The notes: a model not told the origin generated them from the sequence alone. 30,527 nt of DNA from BQJD01 sp965652415 (GCA_965652415.1 CBFGVH010000029.1:1-30527); one strand, 5' to 3'; shown: positions 10,069 through 18,217, counted from the first letter of the stretch. Made by a program: numbers and translations.

Positions 10069-11286
10069 TCAGTCGCGCAACTTGCTGAACACCAGGGTCG
10101 AGTTCGTGCCGCCGAAACCGAAGCTGTTCGACATCACGGTATCGAGATCCGGTGCCGCACGCGGCTCGGTGACGATCGGAAACCCCTCGGCCTCGGGGTC
10201 GAGCGTCTCGATGTTGATCGACGGCGCGATGTAGCCGCCGTCGAGCATCAGCAGGGAGTATACCGCCTCGTTGACGCCGGCGGCGCCGAGGGCGTGGCCG
10301 GTCATCGACTTGGTGGCGCTGAGCGGCGGCACGTCCTCTCCGAACACCTCGCGGATGGCCCCCAGTTCGCGCACGTCGCCGATCGGCGTGCTGGTGCCGT
10401 GGGTGTTGAGGTACTGAACCGGCCGGTCGAGGTGTTCCATCGCCTGGCGCATGCAGCGCACCGCGCCCTCCCCGGAAGGCTGGACCATGTCGAAGCCGTC
10501 GGAGGTGGCGCCGTAGCCGGTCAGCTCGGCGTAGATGCGGGCGCCGCGGGCGCGGGCGCGCTCGAGTTCCTCGAGCACCAGCACGCCGCCGCCGCCGGAG
10601 ATCACGAAGCCGTCGCGATCGGCGTCGTAGGTGCGCGAGGCGCGTTCGGGGGTGTCGTTGTACTTCGACGACAGCGCGCCCATGGCATCGAACAACACCG
10701 TCATGCTCCAGTGCAGCTCCTCGCCGCCGCCGGCGAAGACGATGTCCTGCTTGCCCATCTGGATCAGTTCGGCCCCGTTGCCGATGCAGTGCGCGCTGGT
10801 GGCGCAGGCCGAGCTGATGGCGTAGGCGACGCCCTTGATCCGGAACGCGGTGCCGACGCAGGCCGCCGTGGTGCTGGACATGGTGCGGGTGACCATGTAC
10901 GGACCCACGCGCTTGACGCCCTTCTCGCGCAGCAGGTCCGCCGCCAGCACGATGTTCTCGGGCGAGCCGCCGCCGGTGCCGAGGATGAGGCCGGTACGGG
11001 GATTCGACACCATGTCCTCGGCAAGACCGGCGTCCGCCACCGCCTCGCGCATGGCGATGTAGCTGTAGGCCGCGGCATCGCCCATGAAGCGCTTGAGCTT
11101 GCGGTCTATCGCTTCGCCGAGATCGATGTCGAGCGAACCGTGCACGTGCGACCTGAAGCCCAGCGACGCGTACTCGTCGCTCGCCACGATCCCCGACCGC
11201 CCGGCGCGCAAGGCCTCGTCGACCTCCTGCCTGTTGTTGCCGATGCTGGAGACGATGCCCAGCCCGGTAACGACCACCCGTCTCAC
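10069..11286 (-). CDS. fabB: 3-oxoacyl-ACP synthase I
   Basis: A 405-residue KAS I that elongates acyl-ACP by decarboxylative condensation with malonyl-ACP and, with FabA, is needed for unsaturated fatty acids. The catalytic triad of the family is visible: Cys161 in SSACATSAHC, His296 in LNTHGTSTPIGD and His331 in KSMTGHALGAAG (with Lys326). The glycine-rich end SNSFGFGGTNSTLVF is also typical. The start is GTG at 11286, only 4 bases after the fabA stop, with a GAGG ribosome site inside the fabA 3' end, so the two genes are translationally coupled. The SACATSAHCIGNG wording and the pairing with fabA favour KAS I over FabF. Confidence 0.96.
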   Translation of the reverse strand: MRRVVVTGLGIVSSIGNNRQEVDEALRAGRSGIVASDEYASLGFRSHVHGSLDIDLGEAIDRKLKRFMGDAAAYSYIAMREAVADAGLAEDMVSNPRTGLILGTGGGSPENIVLAADLLREKGVKRVGPYMVTRTMSSTTAACVGTAFRIKGVAYAISSACATSAHCIGNGAELIQMGKQDIVFAGGGEELHWSMTVLFDAMGALSSKYNDTPERASRTYDADRDGFVISGGGGVLVLEELERARARGARIYAELTGYGATSDGFDMVQPSGEGAVRCMRQAMEHLDRPVQYLNTHGTSTPIGDVRELGAIREVFGEDVPPLSATKSMTGHALGAAGVNEAVYSLLMLDGGYIAPSINIETLDPEAEGFPIVTEPRAAPDLDTVMSNSFGFGGTNSTLVFSKLRD

Positions 11287-11290
11287 CTGG

Positions 11291-11815
11291 TCAACCCTCG
11301 AAGGAGTTTTCGCTCTTGAACAATCCGACGCGCATGTCCTTGCCGGTGTAGATCAAGCGATCGTCCACCTCGACCTGCCCGTCGGCGATACCCATGTACA
11401 GCCGGCGCATGATGACCCGCTTGAACGACACCCGGTAGCGCACCATCGCGCAATCAGGCGTCACCTGGCCGGTGAAGCGCACCTCGCCGGCGCCCAGCGC
11501 CCGGCCGTGACCGGGGCCGCCCTTCCAGCCGAGGAAGAATCCGATCAACTGCCACAACGCGTCGACCCCGAGGCAGCCCGGCATGACCGGGTCGCCCATG
11601 AAGTGGCACTTGAAGAACCACAGGTCCGGATCGATGTCCAGCTCCGCCACCACCTCGCCCTTGCCGTGCTCGCCGCCGTCGCTGGAGATGTGCGTGATGC
11701 GGTCGAACATCAGCATCGGCGGCAGCGGCAGCTGGGCATTGCCCGGGCCGAACAGCTCGCCGCGGCCGCAGGCGAGGATCTCCTCGCGGGTGTAATGACT
11801 CTGGGGCTGGAACAT
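11291..11815 (-). CDS. fabA: 3-hydroxydecanoyl-ACP dehydratase/isomerase
   Basis: A 174-residue FabA. It dehydrates 3-hydroxydecanoyl-ACP and isomerises trans-2 to cis-3-decenoyl-ACP, the branch point to unsaturated fatty acids. The single-hotdog protein carries the active-site His71 in FFKCHFMGDPVMPG and Asp85 in GCLGVDALWQL, followed by GRALGAGEVRFTGQV. The ATG at 11815 gives the family N-terminus and length. It is the first gene of the fabA-fabB-ctaA-lolA-like-MMPL run. I see no close Shine-Dalgarno sequence; a possible promoter lies at 11847-11875. Fatty acid operators (FabR/FadR type) were not recognised. Confidence 0.96.
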   Translation of the reverse strand: MFQPQSHYTREEILACGRGELFGPGNAQLPLPPMLMFDRITHISSDGGEHGKGEVVAELDIDPDLWFFKCHFMGDPVMPGCLGVDALWQLIGFFLGWKGGPGHGRALGAGEVRFTGQVTPDCAMVRYRVSFKRVIMRRLYMGIADGQVEVDDRLIYTGKDMRVGLFKSENSFEG

Positions 11816-11846
11816 GGGGTGCGGGGCTCGCCTCTGAAAGGCGGCG

Positions 11847-11875
11847 ATTTTACATTTTTTGCGGCCGATTCGAAA
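11847..11875 (-). promoter_or_regulatory. Possible fabA promoter
   Basis: On the minus strand TTTCGA (11870-11875), 17 bases, then TAAAAT (11847-11852), about 30 bases before the fabA ATG, within an otherwise rare A/T-rich patch. The -35 is poor. The rest of the 295-base gap between fabA and the divergent MFS gene shows no clear promoter for the plus strand. Confidence 0.3.
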
Positions 11876-12110
11876 AAAGGCGCCGCCGGCATGCCGCAGC
11901 GGCGATCCGGCCAGGCTGCGGCGATCGGCACCCCCGGGCGCACGGACGCTCGCCGGAACCCGCGCCACCGCCTTGGCGCATTCGGTAATATACTTGAAAA
12001 CACGACTGTTTCCCGCCCCTCTGAGGCGCGGCGCGGGAGCAAGGCACCCTGAGCCGCGCACGACATCCGGCCGTCGTCCCGTATCCGTACCTCGCCACCC
12101 GAGAATCGCG

Positions 12111-13385
12111 ATGCAGTTCTTAATATTCATCAAGGAAAACGGGCGCTGGCTGCTCGGCGGGTTCCTGTTGACGCTGTTCTCCTCCTTCGGCCAGACGTTC
12201 TTCATCGCCCTGGGTTCGGGCGGCATTCGCGCCGAATTCGCCCTCTCGCACGGCGAGTTCGGTGCCCTGTACATGGGCGCCACCCTGGCAAGCGCCGCCA
12301 GCCTGCCGTTCGTCGGCCGCATCGTCGACCACCTTTCCGTGTCGAAGACGGTATTGATCGTCGTTCCGACCCTCGCCGCGGCGGCACTGTCGATGGCCCT
12401 GGCCACCCACCTCGCCGTTCTGGCATTGACCCTGTACCTGCTGCGCCTGTTCGGCCAGGGCATGATGACTCACATCGCCCTGACCGCCATGGGCCGCTGG
12501 TTTTCCCTGCAACGCGGCCGCGCCATGTCGGTGGTCACGATCGGCCACCAGGTGGGCGAGGCGTCGCTTCCGGTCGCGTTCGTGGCACTGGCCGCGGTCG
12601 CCGGGTGGCGCGGCACCTGGTTCATCGCGGCACTGCTGCTCGCGGTGCTGGCGCTGCCGTCTATCTGGTCCCTGATGCGCACAGAGCGAAGCGCCCGGCC
12701 GGGCGACGGCGCGGGCGGCCGAGCGGACGCGCGGCAGTGGTCGCGCGCGGAAGTGTTGCGCGACCCACTGTTCTACCTCGCCCTGGTCGGCATCCTGGCG
12801 CCCGGCTTCATCGGCACCACCATCTTCTTCCACCAGGTCTACCTCGTGGAACTGCGCGGCTGGTCCATGGAGGCATTCGCGGCATCGTTCGCCGTCATGT
12901 CGCTGATGACCCTGGTCTTCGCACTGGTGTCCGGGCATCTCATCGACCGCTTCTCGGCGGTGTCCCTGCTGCCGACTTACCTGGTGCCGCTGGCGCTGGC
13001 CTGCTTCGTGCTCTCCGGTCTCGAGGCCGTCTGGAGCGTGTACGTGTTCATGGCCCTGCTGGGGGTCTCCTACGGCATCTCCTCGACCCTGCTCGGCGCG
13101 CTGTGGCCGGAAATCTACGGCGTGCGCCATCTCGGCGCGATCCGTTCCATCGTGGTCGCCGCACTGGTCTTCGCCACCGCGCTGGGCCCCGGCGTGACCG
13201 GCTACCTGATCGACCGCGGCGTGAGCTACCCTTCGCAGATCGCCGGCATGGGTGCATGGTGCCTGGCGGCGTCGGTGCTGCTGCTCGTGGTGTCCCGCCG
13301 CGTCCACGCCCGCAACCGCGCCGGGCACGACGCCAACGGCGCTCCATCCATTCATTCCACGACCAGCGATCTGCACGACTCATGA
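12111..13385 (+). CDS. MFS transporter
   Basis: A 424-residue major facilitator protein with about twelve hydrophobic segments, beginning WLLGGFLLTLFSSFGQTFFIALGSGGIRAEF. The loop between helices 2 and 3 holds VGRIVDHLSVSKTV, a degenerate form of the family motif GxxxDRxGRR; the second half repeats it as SGHLIDRFSAVSLL. A central cytoplasmic loop (RTERSARPGDGAGG...) divides the halves. The frame is open further upstream but ATG 12111 fits the first helix. Its stop overlaps the start of the trypsin-like protease gene in an ATGA, so the two are translationally coupled. The FxxxFGQTFFI and GxxxxEF wording resembles oxalate/formate or monocarboxylate-type MFS members, but the substrate is not recognisable. 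Confidence 0.88.
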   Translation: MQFLIFIKENGRWLLGGFLLTLFSSFGQTFFIALGSGGIRAEFALSHGEFGALYMGATLASAASLPFVGRIVDHLSVSKTVLIVVPTLAAAALSMALATHLAVLALTLYLLRLFGQGMMTHIALTAMGRWFSLQRGRAMSVVTIGHQVGEASLPVAFVALAAVAGWRGTWFIAALLLAVLALPSIWSLMRTERSARPGDGAGGRADARQWSRAEVLRDPLFYLALVGILAPGFIGTTIFFHQVYLVELRGWSMEAFAASFAVMSLMTLVFALVSGHLIDRFSAVSLLPTYLVPLALACFVLSGLEAVWSVYVFMALLGVSYGISSTLLGALWPEIYGVRHLGAIRSIVVAALVFATALGPGVTGYLIDRGVSYPSQIAGMGAWCLAASVLLLVVSRRVHARNRAGHDANGAPSIHSTTSDLHDS

Positions 13386-14128
13386 ACGATACTTTTACCG
13401 TATCCGAAGCACTCGCCCTGGCGGTGACACCGGTCGCCACCTTCCAGGGCATGAACCCCCTGTCCGATGCCAGCGCCTTCTTCTTCGAGCGCGGCGAACG
13501 GCTGTTCCTCGCGACCAGCCTGCACGTGCTCATCGACGAACCGAGCGGGCACGCGCCGGACCGGATCGAGATCGAGCTGCACACCGACCCGGGCGACCTC
13601 GCCGTGTCGACCGGCTTCTCGATACCCCTCTACGACGGCGACACGCGCCTGTGGCGCCAGGGGTTCGACGCCGCGGGCGAGATCGACGTGGCCGTCATCG
13701 AGATCGACCGTGCCGCCCTGCCCGAGCCGGTCGTGCTGCGCGCCTTCACGCCCGCTCACCTTCCCGAGCGCTACGACCGCGTGGAACTGGGCAGTTCGCT
13801 GCTGGTGGTCGGATTTCCCCTCGGCTTTCGCGACACCCTGCACCACATGCCGGTGGCGCGCCAAGCGATCGTCGCCTCCACCTACGGCCTGCGCTTCAAG
13901 GGCACCGGGTATTTCCTCACCGACGCGCGCACCCACCGCGGCAGCAGCGGCGCGCCGGTGGTGATGCGAGTGACGGACGATCCGTCACCGCTCGGCGACC
14001 TGCCCTGGATGCTCCTCGGCATCCACTCGGCCAGGCTCGACGTCGGTCACCGCGACCAGGCCGTCGACGAGGCCCTGGGCCTGAACTGCGCCTGGTATCC
14101 CGACATCCTGATGACCCTGACCGAGTAG
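13382..14128 (+). CDS. Trypsin-like serine protease domain protein
   Basis: A 248-residue protein beginning at an ATG that overlaps the MFS stop (ATGA). A chymotrypsin-fold protease triad can be read: His48 in LATSLHVLID (equivalent to the TxxHV block), Asp102 in EIDVAVIEID (DxAV block) and Ser189 in HRGSSGAPVV (GxSGxP). The GFPLGF stretch before the serine is also usual for HtrA-like and S1 bacterial peptidases. There is no signal peptide, membrane helix or PDZ domain, so it looks cytoplasmic and is shorter than DegP/HtrA. Function is unknown; being coupled to a transporter it could process or regulate it. It might also be a trypsin-like peptidase with a very narrow or lost activity. Confidence 0.82.
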   Translation: MNDTFTVSEALALAVTPVATFQGMNPLSDASAFFFERGERLFLATSLHVLIDEPSGHAPDRIEIELHTDPGDLAVSTGFSIPLYDGDTRLWRQGFDAAGEIDVAVIEIDRAALPEPVVLRAFTPAHLPERYDRVELGSSLLVVGFPLGFRDTLHHMPVARQAIVASTYGLRFKGTGYFLTDARTHRGSSGAPVVMRVTDDPSPLGDLPWMLLGIHSARLDVGHRDQAVDEALGLNCAWYPDILMTLTE

Positions 14129-14180
14129 AGTGCGCTTCAGCGCACGCGACCCGATTGCGCCGTGGGGGCCCGGCGGGGCA

Positions 14181-14258
14181 CTGTAGAGGCCGGCCTTGCC
14201 GGCGACCCTTATTGGCGGTGTGCCCACCGATGCAATCGCATGCGAGAGCCATGGCACT
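14181..14258. repeat. Degenerate REPIN-like inverted pair (copy 1)
   Basis: CTGTAGAGGCCGGCCTTGCC...GGCGACC at 14181-14207 is a diverged REP half. GCAATCGCATGCGAGAGCC at about 14232-14250 is the diverged opposite half. The unit is 78 bases and directly abuts copy 2, with which it shares the internal GTGCCC.CCG..GCAATCGC stretch, so the pair looks like a tandem duplication. Confidence 0.6.
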
Positions 14259-14336
14259 GTAGGAGCCTGCCTTGCAGGCGATCCGTTCGGGCGTCCGTGC
14301 CCGCCGCGGCAATCGCCTGCGGGCAGGCTCCTACAG
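14257..14336. repeat. REPIN (two inverted REP sequences, copy 2)
   Basis: CTGTAGGAGCCTGCCTTGCA..GGCGAT (14257-14282) and its inverse ATCGCCTGCGGGCAGGCTCC..TACAG (14312-14336) enclose about 30 bases. The core GTAGGAGC...TTGC..GGCGAT with its own internal hairpin is the classic REP form known from Pseudomonas and relatives, mobilised by a RAYT transposase. It lies between convergent gene ends, the usual place. Confidence 0.8.
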
Positions 14337-14370
14337 CGGCTTTGCTTGACTGCGGGGTCGGGGCGGGGCG

Positions 14371-14396
14371 CTGCGGGGCCGGACTTGCGGGCGATT
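14371..14396 (+). repeat. Degenerate single REP half
   Basis: CTGCGGGGCCGGACTTGCGG..GCGATT follows the same pattern as the REP halves before it, in direct orientation, with several mismatches. It ends 13 bases before the stop of the CYTH gene. Confidence 0.45.
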
Positions 14397-14408
14397 CTTC
14401 GGTGAACT

Positions 14409-14888
14409 CTACGTGACCCCCGGCCACTGCCGGTACGGATCCCCGGCGAGATTGCTGTTGAGATAACGCGGATCACCGGAGACTTCTTCACCGAGCCACG
14501 GCGGGCGGGCGAAGACCTCGTCGCGCGCGGCCAGTTCCACCTCCGCGACCACGAGGCCGGCGTTGTCGCCGTGGAACTCGTCGACCTCGAAGGTGTGTGC
14601 GCGGAATTCGACGAAGTAGCGCGTCTTGTCGACGATGCGCCGCGCGCACAACGTGTCGAGCATCTCGGCGGCGTCGCCGGGATCGATCTCGTACTCGTAT
14701 TCCTGCCGCTCTATGTCCAGCCCCGAGCTCTTGATGTTGAGCCGCGCGCGATCGCCGTCGAGACGGACCCGCACCGTGCACTCGTCGTTGACGGCGAGAT
14801 AACCCTGGCGCATGCGCCGCGACTCGCGGGCCGCCTCGCGCCAGGCGTCGCCCGTGACGAGGAACTTGCGTTCGATTTCAACTGCCAT
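14409..14888 (-). CDS. CYTH-domain triphosphatase
   Basis: A 159-residue single-domain CYTH protein. The signature ExExK is EIERK at residues 4-8; further tunnel residues follow in VRVRLDGDRARLNIKS, YEYEIDPGDA, RYFVEFRAHTFEVDEFHG and VVAEVELAARDE. Stand-alone bacterial CYTH proteins of this size (ygiF N-domain, NeuTTM-like) usually hydrolyse inorganic tripolyphosphate or other triphosphates with Mg or Mn; class IV adenylate cyclase and thiamine triphosphatase are relatives. The adjacent LNIKSSGLDIERQEYEYEI fits the NeuTTM/CYTH triphosphatase branch. The start is ATG 14888, 22 bases after hipA on the same strand. Confidence 0.88.
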   Translation of the reverse strand: MAVEIERKFLVTGDAWREAARESRRMRQGYLAVNDECTVRVRLDGDRARLNIKSSGLDIERQEYEYEIDPGDAAEMLDTLCARRIVDKTRYFVEFRAHTFEVDEFHGDNAGLVVAEVELAARDEVFARPPWLGEEVSGDPRYLNSNLAGDPYRQWPGVT

Positions 14889-14910
14889 GGTCAGTTACTC
14901 ATGTTCACGT

Positions 14911-16242
14911 TTACACCGACGCAGAGACAGACGCGGTAACGGCAAGGCTATTCAACCTGTCGAGCACCGCCTCGCGGACCGCGTCGTGGATGTCGGCGGG
15001 GAAATCCGGCGGCAGTTTCGCCTCGACCGCGTCCAGCGCCCCGGGTGCGCGCTCGACGATATCGTCGAGCAGCCCGAGGACGCGCTTCTTCGACAACCCT
15101 GCCCGCTCGCCGGTCTGTACGAAATGCCGGCCGAGGACCCGTTCCAGTCGATAATGGCGGCTTTTGCCCACGGACATGGCGAGTTTCATCTGCTTGCGCT
15201 CGATGCGGCGCGCGGCGAGGCTCGGCTGCGCGGTCAGCACGTCGTAGAGCGGCGTCAGGCGACAGGTGCCGCCCGGTCCGATGAACACGCTGAAATTCTT
15301 GGCGTGGCCGTCTGTCGCACCAATCAGCCAGAACACGACCTGCGCCTTGAAGAACCGGTCCTGATCTTCTCCCGGCGTGTCGCTGGCGGTCAGGAACTCG
15401 AGGATATCGACCATCCCCGGACCGCCGTCGGCTTCATACTTGAGCGTGGGGGGGACCGAGAGCGCCTGGCAGCAGTCCTCCTGGGGCAGCCGCAGGAGTC
15501 GACCGTTTCTCGTCCAGCGGCGATCGAACCGTTCGATGACGAGGGCCCTGGTGTCGCCGAAGGTTTCGATGTACGCCTGGTTGACCGGCAGGGCGAAGGC
15601 TTCGATCAGCTTGAGGCAGTAGTATTCGTTTTCGACGCTGTTGGAAAGATCGACGCCGCCCGGCAGCCGCCCGATCTGCGTCTTGAGCAAGTGCGTGGTG
15701 GCCGTTGTCCCGTGCGGCCTGAGCCACTTGTCCCGGTACCTGAGAAGCGCGGTTTTTTCCTGCGCGCCAGCCACGGAGATTCGAAACGGATCATCGCGGC
15801 TCAGTCCGAGAGGTGCCTGTCGCAACGTGTTGAGTATCATCTCGATGGCATTGTCATCGACCGGCTCACCCTCGATCCGACCGTTGCCGTCGACCGGGTC
15901 GTCATCCTCCGTCCTGAACTGCAGCGCACCGACACAATCCCTGCCGATGACCGAAAGCAGGCTGTAGGCGTCGATACCCCTGGCCCCGACCTTCTCCGCG
16001 ACCCGGCGGCGAAGCGCATCGGAGTCCGGCAGCATGTTCTCGAATACCGCCGCGACCGGCGCGCCGCGATACGGCGTTTCCCTAAGCGGCAGGGAGAGCG
16101 AAACCGGCAGGGCAGGCTCGCGGTCGAGCCAGTCCTGGTGGTAGACGAATCGAATGGCGCCGCCCGGTTCCCGGTGCAGTGTACCGACGCGCTGGTCGTT
16201 CAGGTAGACGGCCAGCGGCACATGGGCCGGACGTCGCCCCAT
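14911..16242 (-). CDS. hipA: HipA-type serine/threonine kinase toxin
   Basis: A 443-residue full-length HipA (E. coli 440). HipA phosphorylates GltX, blocking glutamyl-tRNA charging and causing (p)ppGpp-dependent growth arrest and persistence. Landmarks: the N-terminal HipA_N domain (LAVYLNDQRVGTL), NMLPDS, Ser156 in RISVAGAQEKTALL (equivalent of autophosphorylated Ser150), Lys187 in THLLKTQIG (ATP), NEYYCLKL, catalytic Asp311 in ATDGHAKNFS, and Asp334 of YDVLT (the DFG-like Mg ligand). All key residues are present, so it should be active. Its ATG shares one base with the hipB stop (TGATG), so toxin translation is coupled to antitoxin. Its target cannot be told from sequence. Confidence 0.93.
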   Translation of the reverse strand: MGRRPAHVPLAVYLNDQRVGTLHREPGGAIRFVYHQDWLDREPALPVSLSLPLRETPYRGAPVAAVFENMLPDSDALRRRVAEKVGARGIDAYSLLSVIGRDCVGALQFRTEDDDPVDGNGRIEGEPVDDNAIEMILNTLRQAPLGLSRDDPFRISVAGAQEKTALLRYRDKWLRPHGTTATTHLLKTQIGRLPGGVDLSNSVENEYYCLKLIEAFALPVNQAYIETFGDTRALVIERFDRRWTRNGRLLRLPQEDCCQALSVPPTLKYEADGGPGMVDILEFLTASDTPGEDQDRFFKAQVVFWLIGATDGHAKNFSVFIGPGGTCRLTPLYDVLTAQPSLAARRIERKQMKLAMSVGKSRHYRLERVLGRHFVQTGERAGLSKKRVLGLLDDIVERAPGALDAVEAKLPPDFPADIHDAVREAVLDRLNSLAVTASVSASV

Positions 16243-16493
16243 CAGAACATGTCCTCGATGTCCGACTCACGTGCCCTGCCCCGCGCGTCGATCGTGAACT
16301 CGAGGTCGAGTGCCGCCAGCACGGAGAGGATCGTCTCAAGCCGCGCGGCCTTGTGGCCGCTCTCGATCAGCGAGATCGTTTCCTGCCGCAGGCCGGCCCG
16401 CTCGCCCAACTGCGTCTGCGTCCAGCCGCGCTTCTTCCGCTCACGCTGGATGGCGATACCGATCTGCCGTGGCGTACGGGCAAGTTCCGTCAT
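16242..16493 (-). CDS. hipB: HipB-type XRE antitoxin
   Basis: An 83-residue protein with a helix-turn-helix of the Xre/Cro class (IGIAIQRERKKRGWTQTQLGERAGLRQETISLIESGHKAARLETILSVLAAL). HipB dimers bind operators and HipA, repressing the operon and neutralising the kinase. The C-terminal ESDIEDMF tail replaces the long E. coli HipB tail whose final Trp enters HipA. It is encoded immediately before hipA with the usual antitoxin-first order and stop/start overlap. A candidate operator lies at 16511-16538. Confidence 0.9.
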   Translation of the reverse strand: MTELARTPRQIGIAIQRERKKRGWTQTQLGERAGLRQETISLIESGHKAARLETILSVLAALDLEFTIDARGRARESDIEDMF

Positions 16494-16510
16494 GCGCTCA
16501 TTATGATCCA

Positions 16511-16538
16511 GATTCGATAAAAATGATATATCGGAATT
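16511..16538 (-). promoter_or_regulatory. Candidate hipBA operator
   Basis: CGATATATCATTTTTATCG on the minus strand gives inverted CGATA arms with 9 bases between (16515-16533), extended by ATTC and GAAT outside with one extra base in one arm. It is 22 bases upstream of hipB in a patch that is unusually A/T-rich for this genome. E. coli HipB uses TATCC-N8-GGATA operators of similar spacing. The promoter itself was not resolved. Confidence 0.4.
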
Positions 16539-16666
16539 AGCACATATTACAGGTTTATGCGCCAGATCTTATAAATTCCAGATTGATGGAACGCCGTGAA
16601 CAGCGCGGGAGAAGTTGGCGCGTCGGAAAACCTGGATGCCGGCGTGATGCCGCCACACTACGATGG

Positions 16667-18217
16667 TCAGTCCTTCACGCTCATGAAAACGCCGGCGCGG
16701 CGCGGGTCGCCGGCGCCCGCGAGTTGTCCTGGCCCGGTCACGACGCCGTGCACGCCGCCGAAGTAGAAGTTCGGCTGGTCGAAGACGTTGCGTCGCTGCC
16801 AGCGACCGGCCAGCGCTTCGAGCACGGCCTCGCCCACGCCACGCTCGACGCTCAGGCAGTCCTCCTCGACATGGATCCGCGGCGCCGTGACGGCGTCGGC
16901 GAGCGATCGCCGCCGGTCGACGAGCTGGACCAGCACCTGGAGGATGGCGCTGCGAATCCGGTTGGAGCCGCCCGAACCTAACACCACCTGGCGCCCGTCG
17001 CGCCATTCGACCAGGGTCGGCGCCATCATCGAGCTCATGCGCACGTCGGCCGGCAGGCGGTGAAAGCCGCCCGGGTTGAGGTCCTCCTCGCCGAGCATGT
17101 TGTTGAACATGATGCCGGTGCCGGGAATCACTTCGCCGCATCCCTCGCCGTTGCTCACGCTCAGGGCCACGATATTGCCGGACGCGTCGGCGACGCTGAG
17201 ATGGGTGGTGCCGCGCCAGGTGCCCACGAAGCCTTCCAGGCGCCGCAGGCAATCGGCGACATGCTCGGCGTCGAGGAGCGCATCGAGCGCCGGACAACGC
17301 TCGCCGCGGGTCAATGTCGCCAGCCGAGCCTCGTGGGTCAGGTCCATGACCGCCGCCAGTTCGAGGTAGGAGTCGACATCGTTTGCAAGAACCTGCCTTT
17401 GCTCGAGCAGCGCCAGCGCGAACGCGAGCAGCGCACCGCTCGCGGCGGGCGGCGGATTGAGCCACACGCGGGTGTCGCGAAACGTCGCCGCCAGGGGTCG
17501 GCGCCACTCGGCGTCGTAGCGGGCGAGATCATCGCGGCCGAGCGAGCCGCCGCGATCCCGGCACAGGTTCTCCACCAGCGACGCCACCTCGCCGCGGTGG
17601 AACAGGTCCTCGCCCTCGTGCACCAGCACGTCGATGAACGCACCGAGTTCCGCGAGGTCGGGCGACTCGCCCTCGCCCACCACCCGCGACGGATCGGCGG
17701 GCGACGCGAACAGGCGCCGCGCGCTGACCCGGCCCATGTAGATCGGCTCCACCACGCGCAGGATCCGCGCCTGCAGGGGACACAGGGGCGGCCGGCGGCG
17801 GATCGCGTCGAGCGCCGGCGCGGCCAGTTCCGCCAGCGGCATGCGGCCGAAACGGCGATGCAGGGCGAACATGCCGCGCACCGCGCCCGGCGCCGCCATG
17901 GCGCCCAGGCCGATGTGGAACTCCTGGGTGGCGTCGCCGAAATCGACCGTCACGGACTCGAAGTCGAGTTCGCGCGCCCGGCGAGGGGTGCGCGGCGTGT
18001 GGGCGAAGAAGTCCAGCAGCACGGGCGATGCGCCGTCCATGCGGCACAGGGCGAAACCGCCCCCGCCCAGGGACGCCAGCACGGGCTCGTGAACGCAGGC
18101 GGCGAAGAAGCCGGCGACGGCGCCGTCCACGGCATTGCCGCCGGCTCGAAGGATGTCCAGCACGGCCGCGGCGGTGCCGCCATTGCCGCAGGCCACGGCC
18201 GCGGTCGACGCGCTCAC
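16667..18217 (-). CDS. Gamma-glutamyltransferase-family Ntn hydrolase
   Basis: A 516-residue protein of the gamma-glutamyltransferase (GGT) superfamily, whose precursors cleave themselves in front of a threonine that becomes the nucleophile. The large-subunit text is AVLDILRAGGNAVDGAVAGFFAACVHEP; the nucleophile is Thr337 in GTTHLSVADASGNIVALS; GVGSGG-type glycine loop is LGSGGSNRIRSAILQ, and MSSMMAPTL and APRIHVEE complete the small subunit. Two oddities: no signal peptide is present, whereas classical GGT is periplasmic, and the usual DxRExAP with the substrate-binding arginine is LLDFFAHTPRTP here. It may use a different gamma-glutamyl or cephalosporin-like amide. The start GTG 18217 is the only one before an in-frame stop at 18254-18256. 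It lies 64 bases after the dynamin gene. Confidence 0.87.
   Translation of the reverse strand: MSASTAAVACGNGGTAAAVLDILRAGGNAVDGAVAGFFAACVHEPVLASLGGGGFALCRMDGASPVLLDFFAHTPRTPRRARELDFESVTVDFGDATQEFHIGLGAMAAPGAVRGMFALHRRFGRMPLAELAAPALDAIRRRPPLCPLQARILRVVEPIYMGRVSARRLFASPADPSRVVGEGESPDLAELGAFIDVLVHEGEDLFHRGEVASLVENLCRDRGGSLGRDDLARYDAEWRRPLAATFRDTRVWLNPPPAASGALLAFALALLEQRQVLANDVDSYLELAAVMDLTHEARLATLTRGERCPALDALLDAEHVADCLRRLEGFVGTWRGTTHLSVADASGNIVALSVSNGEGCGEVIPGTGIMFNNMLGEEDLNPGGFHRLPADVRMSSMMAPTLVEWRDGRQVVLGSGGSNRIRSAILQVLVQLVDRRRSLADAVTAPRIHVEEDCLSVERGVGEAVLEALAGRWQRRNVFDQPNFYFGGVHGVVTGPGQLAGAGDPRRAGVFMSVKD

Noticed and set aside
14129..14408. CRISPR array from the repeated GTAGGAGC motifs
   Set aside because: Copies are inverted and diverged, without regular spacing; REP/REPIN explains them.
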